The notes under the pieces: generated by a model | What the model was told of the DNA's origin: nothing | Seen by the model: only the letters and a program-made list of their open reading frames with translations | The model's database searches: none | Shown here: one piece after another, positions 8,476-16,203 of the stretch | How positions within the stretch are numbered: the stretch's first letter is position 1 | Layout of the letters: every line of letters begins with the position of its first letter | NCBI GenBank assembly: GCA_026396415.1 | Contig: JAPLWX010000001.1 | Location: 1-47,534 of the forward strand | From: Microcaldota archaeon | Lineage (GTDB): Archaea; Micrarchaeota; Micrarchaeia; Anstonellales; Anstonellaceae | Length of the DNA: 47,534 nucleotides | Reading direction: 5' to 3' | Translations under genes and position numbers: made by a program

Positions 8476-8733
8476 ATGAAAGGCATTCTTGCAGGCAACA
8501 GGCGCGGCGTCCACACAGCGTACACCAACCAGTATGTCGTGGAGATTGACGGCGTTGCGGACAGGGCATCCGCAAACGGCGTGATAGGCAAGCGCGTGTG
8601 CTGGAAAACCTCGACCGGCAAGGAAATAGTCGGAAAGATAAGCAAGGCGCACGGGAACTCCGGCGCGGTGCTTGTGCGCTTCGACAAGGGGCTCCCGGGC
8701 CAGGCAATCGGCACCGAAGTGGACATTTCCTGA
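8476..8733 (+). CDS. rpl35ae: Ribosomal protein L35Ae
   Basis: 85 residues, the normal archaeal length. The family core is present: a beta-barrel start (GILAGNRRGVHTAYTNQYVV), the VIGKRVCWKTSTGKEIVGKI segment and a final strand with GAVLVRF. It is a large-subunit protein found in archaea and eukaryotes. GGAGG about 10 bases upstream of the ATG serves as ribosome binding site, and the TTTAAATAG at 8415-8423 is a likely TATA box. Confidence 0.9.
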   Translation: MKGILAGNRRGVHTAYTNQYVVEIDGVADRASANGVIGKRVCWKTSTGKEIVGKISKAHGNSGAVLVRFDKGLPGQAIGTEVDIS

Positions 8734-8776
8734 GTTTTTTTCACTTAATTTTCTTTCCCTTTCTGTTTGTGATGCA

Positions 8777-9181
8777 ATGCAATCTGAAAAGTACCGCTTT
8801 CTGGAGCACACCGCGGACATAATGTTCGAGGCGTACGGGAAGTCCTACGAGGAGGCGCTCCAGAACGCCGCGCACGCGATGTTCTCGGTTTTCGGCGCTG
8901 CGGGGGAAAGCGAGCGCGCAACCTTCCTTGTAACCGCGCACAACATCGAGGAGCTCACCGTGCAGGCGCTGGCGGACATGCTCGCCTACATGGACACGGG
9001 CGAAATCATCTTCTCGCGAGCATGCGTGCTTGAATACGACGAAAAGCGCCATGCAGTGAAAATCGAGGCATTCGGCGAAAAGAAGCGGCCTCGCGACTCT
9101 GTAAAGGCTGTCACCTACCACGAGCTCATGGTTTCGCACGGCAAAGAGGGCTGGACAATCAGGATACTTTTGGATGTTTAG
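8777..9181 (+). CDS. Archease (RtcB tRNA-ligase activator)
   Basis: 134 residues from the ATG at 8777 (MQSEKYRFLEHTADI). The frame is open further upstream but that part overlaps rpl35ae and does not look like archease. Family marks are the N-terminal HTADIMFEAYGKSYEEA, an acidic metal-site region and the C-terminal GWTIRILLDV. Archease promotes guanylylation of the ligase RtcB, which seals tRNA exons after splicing. This fits the two intron-bearing tRNA-Gly genes in the window. rtcB itself is not here. Confidence 0.92.
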   Translation: MQSEKYRFLEHTADIMFEAYGKSYEEALQNAAHAMFSVFGAAGESERATFLVTAHNIEELTVQALADMLAYMDTGEIIFSRACVLEYDEKRHAVKIEAFGEKKRPRDSVKAVTYHELMVSHGKEGWTIRILLDV

Positions 9182-9186
9182 CAGAA

Positions 9187-9798
9187 TTATTTTTTCCCGT
9201 TCCCTTCCTTTCCCTGCGCGGCTTCCGGCGCCTTTTTCTGGACAAGGGGCAGCTTCACGTAGTATATCTCGTCCTCGTCCTTGAGCACCACGGGGCTTTT
9301 GGAAATCGCATTCACGTCGAGGAGGAACACGCCCTGCGTGAGCACCTTGATGTTCTCGATGTCGTCGTTGGTGAATGATGTGCGCGCGAAGTAGGATTCC
9401 GGCACCCTCCCCTCCTGCCCGCCGGGAGCTTCCTGCGCCCTTTCCTTTGAAGTGCCAGGCACTGCAAAAGTGGATGCTGCGCCCATGGCGGCTTCTGCAG
9501 GATTCCCGTTTGCCCCTGCTACAATGCCGGCTGCAGAGTTGTGGTTTGCCCCTGCCATGGCGCCTGGTGCCGCAATGTTCCCGTTCCCGCCTGCGCCCAC
9601 GGCGTTTCCCGCCATGCCTGCCGCACCCTCCGCAGGAATCCCGTTGCCGCCATTTCCCAGCGCGCCTCCATCCCCTTCCAGCGCAGCAGCCTGCGCTATC
9701 TGGCGGTCGAAAATGAAGACCTTGGAGCCGCACGGGCAGCCCGCGTCTATCTCCTCAAGGCTGGTCGCAGCCCTTCCGCATTTTGAGCATTTGTGCAT
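9187..9798 (-). CDS. Archaeal Zn-ribbon protein with low-complexity linker
   Basis: 203 residues. An N-terminal zinc ribbon (HKCSKCGRA, then GCPCGSKVF) is followed by a long Gly/Ala/Asn-rich linker at ~45-115. A conserved C-terminal domain of ~70 residues (NDDIENIKVLTQGVFLLDV, then DEIYYVKLPLV) completes it. The layout matches an uncharacterised archaeal Zn-ribbon family often found beside a small Era-like GTPase, as here (16 bases downstream of it). An RNA or ribosome-related role is inference. The linker is probably disordered and is unusual in length. Confidence 0.65.
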   Translation of the reverse strand: MHKCSKCGRAATSLEEIDAGCPCGSKVFIFDRQIAQAAALEGDGGALGNGGNGIPAEGAAGMAGNAVGAGGNGNIAAPGAMAGANHNSAAGIVAGANGNPAEAAMGAASTFAVPGTSKERAQEAPGGQEGRVPESYFARTSFTNDDIENIKVLTQGVFLLDVNAISKSPVVLKDEDEIYYVKLPLVQKKAPEAAQGKEGNGKK

Positions 9799-9814
9799 GT
9801 CAATCCCTTCCTGT

Positions 9815-10435
9815 CTAGGCGAGCTTGTTTGCTATCGTGGAATAAAGCTTGTTCAGGTTCTCGCCCGTCATCGCAGAGACTTCCACGAACTCGTAGCCCG
9901 GGAACGCCTCCCGTATCCTCTGCGTGTTGGCATTTGGCAAGTCTATCTTGTTCGCCACCACGACGATGGGTATGTCCCGCGCCTCAATGTTGCCTATTAT
10001 CGTTATGTTCACCTGGGTATACGGGTCTTCCGTCGCGTCAATGACGAAAAGCGCGGCATCTATCTTGTCCAGGCTCCGCACGGCCTCGACAACGCCAAGC
10101 GTCGCCTCCCGCGCCCTCTTCTGCGCATCCTCCTTTGAAATGCCGTATCCCAAAAAGTCGCGGTAATCCACCTTCACCGCAATGCCGGGCATGTCAAGCA
10201 GGTTCATGGAAAGCGTGAATCCCTTAAGCTTCAGGGTCATGTTCTCCTTTTTCTGCACCCGCCTCGTCTCGTGCGGCACAGGGCTTACCGCGCCCATGGG
10301 TTCGTCCGCCAAATCCACGCAAATCCTGTTCGCAAGCGTGGTCTTGCCGACGTTGGGGCTTCCGTATATGCCAAGGCTCACCGCCTTCCTCTTCTTGAAT
10401 ATGCCCCTAAGCCAGCCAAGTATCTTACCGAGCAT
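9815..10435 (-). CDS. Era-like small GTPase (archaeal)
   Basis: 206 residues from the ATG at 10435 (MLGKILGWLRGIFKK). An in-frame ATG at 10459 adds eight residues. All GTPase motifs are present: G1 GSPNVGKTT, G3 DMPG, G4 NKID and a G5-like VSAMTG. A basic amphipathic N-terminus may touch membrane or RNA. Together with the Zn-ribbon gene that follows after 16 bases it forms a two-gene unit seen in many archaea. A role in ribosome or RNA maturation is inferred from the Era relationship, not shown. Confidence 0.8.
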   Translation of the reverse strand: MLGKILGWLRGIFKKRKAVSLGIYGSPNVGKTTLANRICVDLADEPMGAVSPVPHETRRVQKKENMTLKLKGFTLSMNLLDMPGIAVKVDYRDFLGYGISKEDAQKRAREATLGVVEAVRSLDKIDAALFVIDATEDPYTQVNITIIGNIEARDIPIVVVANKIDLPNANTQRIREAFPGYEFVEVSAMTGENLNKLYSTIANKLA

Positions 10436-10532
10436 TAAACCACGTGTGTGCTTCTTCATTGCTAAAAAATTATAAAGCAAGGCGCGCAGCCTGCGGTTTT
10501 CGCCACCGCGCTCTGCGCGCCGTTTGCTTCCT

Positions 10533-11357
10533 TCAATACCCATTCCAATGGCCAATCCTTGTCTGATACAAATACACCCAATTGTCCTCAAGCTCCTTCA
10601 AAATCCCCTTTTTTTCATCTTCGCTTGCCCCATGCCTGAGCAGGTCTTTGGCAAAAACAAGCTCGAAATGCACGGCTTGCAATTCCGCATACAACCTGCC
10701 GTTTTCGCCCATCACAACCCTTGGCCGGATGCCGATCCTGTATGTCCATCTGTGGCCTGCCTCGTGTACCAGCGTGAAGGCAGTTTCCAGGCCAGCCGCA
10801 TCCTGGCCCGAAATCGATAAGCTCATCATTTCCCAAATCGGGTTGATTATCAAGGTTCCGGTCTTGCTATTCATGCGCGTGGCGCCCAGGCGCGCTTTCC
10901 CGTCCATCCTCACTTTCCTTATGTTTGACCTCAGGAACTGGCCCCACGTTTCAAATGGCAGGATTGAGCACGGTATGGAGTCCGCCCGCGCCAAAACGGC
11001 GTCGATCCTGCTGATTTCACATTCCGCTATCCCGGCCTTCCCAGGAGGCTCCATCCTGAACCCATCCAGATTCACTGCCTCAAACTCAATCTTACTGATT
11101 TTGCTTAGGCTCCTGACAAATTCCTTGGTGGGCAGCAACTTCGGATTTATGCTGGTGTTTTCAGCCAGCCGCCTGAAAAATTCCATCGCCGCTGTGTCCT
11201 TCTTTGCCTTATCATAGGGCATCCTGACGTCATGGGTGTCCTGCTGGCCCATATTCAGGGGCACGCCCACATGTCCTGGCCTGTTGGACCCGGCAATGGC
11301 CAGCGTGCCTGCTAGCAAGATTCCGGCTATCGCCTGCTTCGCGCTCAGGTAGGCCAT
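10533..11357 (-). CDS. Secreted HExxH putative metalloprotease
   Basis: 274 residues. A signal peptide or N-terminal anchor (AIAGILLAGTLAIAG) leads to a mixed domain. The zinc-binding helix LVHEAGHRWTY (HExxH) is at ~200, followed ~30 residues later by YAELQAVHFELVFAKDLL, whose Glu could be the third ligand (gluzincin-like). The family was not recognised. The catalytic Glu and both His are intact. It precedes the GTPase on the same strand with a ~97-bp gap, so a shared operon is uncertain. TATA-like AACATTTTATAT on the minus strand lies just before the start. Confidence 0.5.
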   Translation of the reverse strand: MAYLSAKQAIAGILLAGTLAIAGSNRPGHVGVPLNMGQQDTHDVRMPYDKAKKDTAAMEFFRRLAENTSINPKLLPTKEFVRSLSKISKIEFEAVNLDGFRMEPPGKAGIAECEISRIDAVLARADSIPCSILPFETWGQFLRSNIRKVRMDGKARLGATRMNSKTGTLIINPIWEMMSLSISGQDAAGLETAFTLVHEAGHRWTYRIGIRPRVVMGENGRLYAELQAVHFELVFAKDLLRHGASEDEKKGILKELEDNWVYLYQTRIGHWNGY

Positions 11358-11397
11358 GGCATTCTGTTATATAAAATGTTTAAAAATAAGTGTGTCG

Positions 11398-12555
11398 TCA
11401 GGGTCTTATCTCGCCCCGAGCGAACCTTCCCACCACCTCGGGCAGCCCAGCATGCTCGCGTTCCAGTATCTTCGCGGCAGTCTCCTCCGCGCTCTTGCAG
11501 TGGGAAATGTCCACCTTTTCCTGGTGTATTATCCTCCCGCCGTCAAGCGATTCGTCCACGAAGTGTATTGTGTAGCCAGACACCATCTCGTGCGCGTCGA
11601 ACGCATCCTTCTGCGCATGCGCCCCCGGGTATTTCGGAAGCAGCGACGGGTGGATGTTTATCATCCTGCCGGAATAGCGCGAAAGCAGCTCCCTGCTCTT
11701 TATCACCTTCATGTAGCCTGCAAGCACCACAAGGTCAGGCTCAAGCTCGGACAGCTTTTTCATCACGCCCTCATCCAGCTCCTCGCGCGAGGCATGGGGT
11801 ATGAAAAATGCGGGTATGCCGTTCTTTGCAGCGAGCTTTGCCGCAAGGGCGTCCGGGTTGTCCGTTATCAGGCCCGCTATGGAAATGTCAAGCTTCCCCC
11901 CCTTCACCGCATCGACTATGGACAAGAAGTCGCTTCCCCTGCCTGACGCCAGGACGGCGACGCGGAATTTCCTCCGTGCGCCTGCAGCCTCGAGCTTCCG
12001 GCACACCATGGTTTCGCTCTGCGTGACCACCATGTCGACCGCGACATCGTGCGGTTCATCAGGCACATGCTCCACAATCTGCATGTCGTATGCCAGGCCC
12101 ACCTTGCACCCCTTCACCTTCTTCAGGAGCGAGTCATAATAGCCCATGCCATACCCAAGCCTGTGCCCGCGCCTGTCAAACGAAACTCCCGGCACCACGA
12201 CAAGCTCCACCTCTTCAGGCTGCACGCGCCTCTCCTGGCTGCGGGCAGGTTCCATGATGCCAAACGCCCCCTCTGACAGCTCCTCCATGCTTTTTATCTC
12301 GTAAAGTTCAAGTGCATGCTCTTCCTTCATGGAGACCGGAAGCGCGACTTTCTTGCCAAGCGAAAGCGCGGAGAGGATTATCCCGTCGGTGTGCACTTCC
12401 CCCTTCCTGGAGGCATAAAGCAGCACGCAGCGCGCGGAATCGAATTCAGGCAGGTGCAAAAACCTGTCCATTATGCCTATGCAGTTCACATGCCCCCCTG
12501 ACGAGTGGTGCGCCTCGCGCTTCGCAATCATTTCGCGCCTCAAGCCATCTTTCAT
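11398..12555 (-). CDS. 5-formyl-THF cyclo-ligase / GAR transformylase fusion
   Basis: 385 residues with two complete enzyme domains. Residues 1-~190 are 5-formyltetrahydrofolate cyclo-ligase: substrate and ATP loop DRRGHRLGYGMGYYD, with LYASRKGEVHT and a conserved ELVVVPGVSFD. Residues ~198-385 are PurN: N-terminal RVAVLASGRGSDF, the catalytic Asn and His in INIHPSLLPKYPG, and the third catalytic residue in VDESLDGGRII. The first domain makes 5,10-methenyl-THF. The second transfers formyl from 10-formyl-THF to GAR in purine synthesis. Last gene of the purB-glyA-folD-folC operon, 14 bases after folC. No frameshift separates the halves. The fusion looks unusual. Confidence 0.9.
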   Translation of the reverse strand: MKDGLRREMIAKREAHHSSGGHVNCIGIMDRFLHLPEFDSARCVLLYASRKGEVHTDGIILSALSLGKKVALPVSMKEEHALELYEIKSMEELSEGAFGIMEPARSQERRVQPEEVELVVVPGVSFDRRGHRLGYGMGYYDSLLKKVKGCKVGLAYDMQIVEHVPDEPHDVAVDMVVTQSETMVCRKLEAAGARRKFRVAVLASGRGSDFLSIVDAVKGGKLDISIAGLITDNPDALAAKLAAKNGIPAFFIPHASREELDEGVMKKLSELEPDLVVLAGYMKVIKSRELLSRYSGRMINIHPSLLPKYPGAHAQKDAFDAHEMVSGYTIHFVDESLDGGRIIHQEKVDISHCKSAEETAAKILEREHAGLPEVVGRFARGEIRP

Positions 12556-12569
12556 GTTCCCACGCCCCC

Positions 12570-13781
12570 TTATTGCGCCAAACGTATTTTTATGCTATCC
12601 TTGCCGAACAGCTCGGAAAGCAGGTAAATCGAGCCTGCCACGACGGCCAGCCCGGTCTTCCCCGCAATCCTCCTCGCGCGCGCAAGCGCCCTTGCTGCAG
12701 CCTTTTCAAGCTTGGCATGCCTCGCGCCTGCCTCCTTTGCGGCTTTTGCAAGCTTGGCGATTTTCTCCCCCCTCTCGAGCTTCACTTCGGTAATCACAAT
12801 GTCATCAAACAAAGGCGCAAGGGTGCGCAGCACAGACGGATAGTCCTTGTCCCTCATGGCGGAAAACAGCAGCACCTTCTTCCCGCGCACCCGAATGCGC
12901 GCCACTTCCTTCGCAAGCGCGGCAGCGGCTTCGGGGTTGTGGCAGCAGTCGAGCAGCAGGTTTCCCCTCCTTTCCAGGCGGTATTTTGGCCTGCACTTTC
13001 CCAGCCCCCTTTCAATCGCCCTTTCACCTACCCCCAGTTCCCTGCAAACCCCGGCTGCAACCGCAGCATTGGAGCGCTGGAATTCCCCCGGCGCAGCGAG
13101 CCTGAACCCGCGCCCCAAGGGGCCGGCGATTTTTATCTTCGCCCTGATTTTTCTGCACTCTTTTTCCACCGCGCGCCTTGCTTTTGCGCCCAGCTTTGCG
13201 CAAACAAGCACCCTTCCCTTCCTTGCAATCCCGCACTTCTCGTGCGCGATTTTCTCAATCGTATCCCCCAGCACATCGGTGTGCTCAAGCGAAAGCGAGG
13301 TGAGCGCCGATACCTCTGGCGAAACTGCATTTGTGGCATCCAGCCGCCCGCCCAATCCCACCTCAAGCACTGCATATTTCACTTTCCTCGCAGCAAAAAT
13401 AAGCAATGCCATTGTGGTTATCACCTCGAAAAAAGTGGCATCCTGGGCAACTTTGCCGGCAGCAGCCCTCACCAACGCATAGGCATCAGCAATTTCGCGC
13501 TTGCCCGCATTTTTCCCATCCACCCTGAACCTTTCCTCAAACCGCTCTATCTGCGGCGAAAAATAAGTGCCAACTTTTGCGCCCTCCTCCTGCAGGATGG
13601 CGCCAATCATTTCCGTGGCGGAGCCCTTGCCATTGCTCCCTCCCACAAGCACGCATTTGTATTCCTGCTGCGGGCTGCCAATCTCGCGCAAGATGGCGCG
13701 AATCCTAGTAAGCCCCAGCCTGCTTCCGAATTTGTCCAATGAGTAGATTTCCCCAAGCGCGCGAGAGTAGGTAATCGCCAC
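12570..13781 (-). CDS. folC: FolC-type folylpolyglutamate/dihydrofolate synthase
   Basis: 403 residues from the GTG at 13781 (MAITYSRALGEIYSLDKFG), which has GGTGAG just upstream. The frame stays open to 13913, but that extension is translated from a hairpin repeat and is not FolC-like. Mur-ligase marks: P-loop VGGSNGKGSATEMIGA, the central AVLEVGLGGRLDATN, SLEHTDVLGDTIEKIAHEKCGI with the metal-binding His/Glu, and LLLDCCHNPEAAAAL in the C domain. It adds glutamates to tetrahydrofolate, keeping the cofactor in the cell. It sits between folD and the cyclo-ligase/PurN fusion. Confidence 0.9.
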   Translation of the reverse strand: MAITYSRALGEIYSLDKFGSRLGLTRIRAILREIGSPQQEYKCVLVGGSNGKGSATEMIGAILQEEGAKVGTYFSPQIERFEERFRVDGKNAGKREIADAYALVRAAAGKVAQDATFFEVITTMALLIFAARKVKYAVLEVGLGGRLDATNAVSPEVSALTSLSLEHTDVLGDTIEKIAHEKCGIARKGRVLVCAKLGAKARRAVEKECRKIRAKIKIAGPLGRGFRLAAPGEFQRSNAAVAAGVCRELGVGERAIERGLGKCRPKYRLERRGNLLLDCCHNPEAAAALAKEVARIRVRGKKVLLFSAMRDKDYPSVLRTLAPLFDDIVITEVKLERGEKIAKLAKAAKEAGARHAKLEKAAARALARARRIAGKTGLAVVAGSIYLLSELFGKDSIKIRLAQ

Positions 13782-13789
13782 AATCTCAC

Positions 13790-13959
13790 CAACAACCCAA
13801 GCCCGAAGCCCCCCGATTCGAGCCTTTGGCTCGAATGGGCCCCTTTTTGCCCGAAGGCAAAAAGTGGGACGCCTTTCAGGCATGGGTAAAGGCTGATTAT
13901 CTTCCGCACGCAATTTTCTACATCTATCAGCAAGCCCAAGCCTTTAGCTTGGGTTGTTG
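13790..13959. repeat. Double-hairpin repeat, copy A, with 13-bp inverted arms
   Basis: The arms CAACAACCCAAGC (13790-13802) and GCTTGGGTTGTTG (13947-13959) are perfect inverted repeats. Inside are two perfect hairpins: ATTCGAGCC/GGCTCGAAT (13816-13836) and TTTTTGCC/GGCAAAAA (13844-13863), linked by GGGCCCC. Further small stems lie at 13935-13953, one of which competes with the right arm. The minus-strand version matches the copies at 33235-33457. It lies immediately upstream of folC. Confidence 0.85.
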
Positions 13960-13996
13960 ACCATCTGCCCGGTCCGCTCCCTTCGCAAAGGGGTCC

Positions 13997-14839
13997 CTAC
14001 TTCTTTCTCCTGTTTTCGCAGCAAACAAGCGTGTTTTCAATGAGCATGGCAATCGTCATGGGCCCCACGCCGCCCGGCACTGGCGTGATGAGCGATGCTT
14101 TCTTGCTTACAGCGGCAAAGTCCACGTCCCCCACAAGCTTTTCCGCCTCCTTGCTCGTGCCAATGTCAATCACGACCGCGCCTGCTTTCACCATGTCTGC
14201 AGTGACAAGGCGGGGCTTTCCGACTGCAGAGCAGATGATGTCCGCCATCCTGGTAATCGCGCCCATGTCCTTTGTTTTGCTGTGGCACACGCTTACCGTG
14301 CATCCTTCGTTAAGAAGCAGCAGCGCAAGGGGCTTCCCAACTATCCTGCTCCTGCCAATCACAACCGCGTGCTTCCCGGCAAGCTGCACGCCGCTCTCCT
14401 TGAGCATGTATATGACGCCCTTTGGCGTGCAGGGCGCAATCTTCCCGATGCCAAGCGCGAGCTTCCCGAAATTCTCAGGGTGGAACCCGTCCACGTCCTT
14501 TTCGCGCGCCACCGCGGCCAGGACAGCGTCCTCGTCCACCCCTGCTGGAAGCGGGAGCTGCACAAGTATGGCGTCCACCCTGGGGTCTTCGTTGAGGTGC
14601 TGCACCTGCGCGATTATCTCCCTCTGCGTAGCGTCTGCAGGAAGCTTCACATTCCTCGATTCCATCCCCACGCGCGCGCATGCGTCGTGCTTCTTTTTCG
14701 TGTACATCAACGAGGCAGGGTCATCGCCCACAAGCACAATGGCAACGCATGGCTTGAAGCTAAGCGCGGCGATTTTCAGCGCAGCATTGTCAAGCAGCGC
14801 GTCAGCCATCTTTTTCCCGTCGATTATCTTCGCAGCCAT
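13997..14839 (-). CDS. folD: Methylene-THF dehydrogenase / cyclohydrolase
   Basis: 280 residues, normal length. Family marks: SLMYTKKKHDAC with the catalytic Tyr and Lys, ILVQLPLP, EKDVDGFHPENFG, CTPKGVIYML, and the Rossmann dinucleotide loop VVIGRSRIVGKPLALLLL, ending in TPVPGGVGPMTIAML. It oxidises 5,10-methylene-THF with NAD(P)+ and hydrolyses methenyl-THF to 10-formyl-THF, the donor used by the PurN domain downstream. Its start is 5 bases after the glyA stop, so the two are cotranscribed. Confidence 0.95.
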   Translation of the reverse strand: MAAKIIDGKKMADALLDNAALKIAALSFKPCVAIVLVGDDPASLMYTKKKHDACARVGMESRNVKLPADATQREIIAQVQHLNEDPRVDAILVQLPLPAGVDEDAVLAAVAREKDVDGFHPENFGKLALGIGKIAPCTPKGVIYMLKESGVQLAGKHAVVIGRSRIVGKPLALLLLNEGCTVSVCHSKTKDMGAITRMADIICSAVGKPRLVTADMVKAGAVVIDIGTSKEAEKLVGDVDFAAVSKKASLITPVPGGVGPMTIAMLIENTLVCCENRRKK

Positions 14840-14844
14840 AGGAA

Positions 14845-16092
14845 TTACCCAAGCTCAGGGTAAAGCGGGAAGCGCGCTGTCATCTCAAGCACTTCCTGTC
14901 TCACCTTCTTTTTCAGCGCCGCATCCGTGTGCGCGGCGCACACCCTCTTTATCATGCGCGCGATTTCCTTCATCTCGCCCTCCAACATGCCGCGCGTGGT
15001 GAGCGCGGGCGTGCCCAGGCGTATGCCGCTTGTGACAAACGGCGACTGCGTTTCAAAAGGAATCGTGTTCTTGTTCACGGTTATGCCTGCTTCTTCAAGC
15101 GCGAGCTGCGCCTCCTTGCCGGTGATGTTCATGTTGCGCAGGTCTATGAGCAGAAGATGCGTGTCGGTGCCTCCTGACACAAGCGTCATTCCCTGCGCGA
15201 GGAGCTCCTCTCCCATTGCGCGCGCATTCTTCACTATCTGGTGCGCGTATTGCGAAAATTCCGGCTGCATTGCCTCATGGAAGCAAACCGCCTTTGCGGC
15301 AATCGAGTGGTCAAAAGGCCCGCCCTGCAGGCCTGGGAAAACCGCCTTGTTAATTGCCTCCGCCCGTTTCTCATCATTGCAAAGTATGATTGCGCCGCGC
15401 GGGCCTCTCAGCGTTTTGTGCGTGGTGGAGGTCACCACGTCAGCATAAGGGAATGGCTGCGGGTGCGCGCCTCCTGCTATCAAGCCTGCGATGTGCGCCA
15501 TGTCCACCATGAGCAACGCGCCGCATGCATCAGCAATCTCGCGGAACCTCTTGAAATCGACCTGGCGGGGATAGGCAGTGAAGCCTGCAACGATGAGCTT
15601 GGGCTTTTCGGCAACCGCCTGCTTTTCCATTGTGTCAAAGTCAAGCAGGTGGGTTTTCGGGTCCACATTGTATGCCACTATGTTGTATGCCTTCCCGGAG
15701 AAATTCACAGGCGAGCCATGCGTGAGGTGCCCGCCAGAGGAAAGGTTGAGCCCCATCACCTTGTCGCCAGGTTGCAGAAGCGCGAAATAAACGGCCATGT
15801 TTGCCTGCGAGCCTGCGTGCGGCTGCACATTGGCGTAATTTGCATGGAATATCTTCTTCACCCTCTCAATCGCAAAGTTTTCGCTTCCGTCCACGAACAT
15901 GTTTCCCGCGTAATAGCGCTTGCCCGGATATCCCTCGGAATACTTGTTGGTGAGCACCGAGCCCTCAGCCTCCAACACTGCCAAAGAGGCAAAGTTCTCC
16001 GATGCAATAAGCTCGAGGCCCTCGCGCTGGCGCTTAAGCTCGCTGCGCACTATTCCGTAGATTTCCGGGTCGATCTTTTGCAAAAAGCTCAT
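14845..16092 (-). CDS. glyA: Serine hydroxymethyltransferase
   Basis: 415 residues from the ATG at 16092 ([13 protein letters not shown]), which has a strong GGGAGGTGG site upstream. An open extension to 16191 is not family-like. Marks: [26 protein letters not shown], the PLP lysine in [16 protein letters not shown], and [17 protein letters not shown]. It converts serine and tetrahydrofolate to glycine and 5,10-methylene-THF, feeding folD. A 111-bp gap separates it from purB upstream. Confidence 0.95.
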   Translation of the reverse strand: MSFLQKIDPEIYGIVRSELKRQREGLELIASENFASLAVLEAEGSVLTNKYSEGYPGKRYYAGNMFVDGSENFAIERVKKIFHANYANVQPHAGSQANMAVYFALLQPGDKVMGLNLSSGGHLTHGSPVNFSGKAYNIVAYNVDPKTHLLDFDTMEKQAVAEKPKLIVAGFTAYPRQVDFKRFREIADACGALLMVDMAHIAGLIAGGAHPQPFPYADVVTSTTHKTLRGPRGAIILCNDEKRAEAINKAVFPGLQGGPFDHSIAAKAVCFHEAMQPEFSQYAHQIVKNARAMGEELLAQGMTLVSGGTDTHLLLIDLRNMNITGKEAQLALEEAGITVNKNTIPFETQSPFVTSGIRLGTPALTTRGMLEGEMKEIARMIKRVCAAHTDAALKKKVRQEVLEMTARFPLYPELG

Positions 16093-16203
16093 CTTCCCAC
16101 CTCCCATTTCCATCAGTTTCCTGCGCCAAGGCATTTCCTGCACGTAGATTGGCAAGTGCGGCAAGCCCAGATTCTTCTTGATGAAGATCATGCTCTCCCG
16201 CCA

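Noticed and set aside
13782-13913. N-terminal extension of FolC
   Set aside because: The frame is open, but it reads through the hairpin repeat. A GTG with a ribosome binding site at 13781 matches the FolC start.
16093-16191. 33-residue N-terminal extension of GlyA
   Set aside because: A strong GGGAGGTGG site precedes the ATG at 16092, where family similarity begins.
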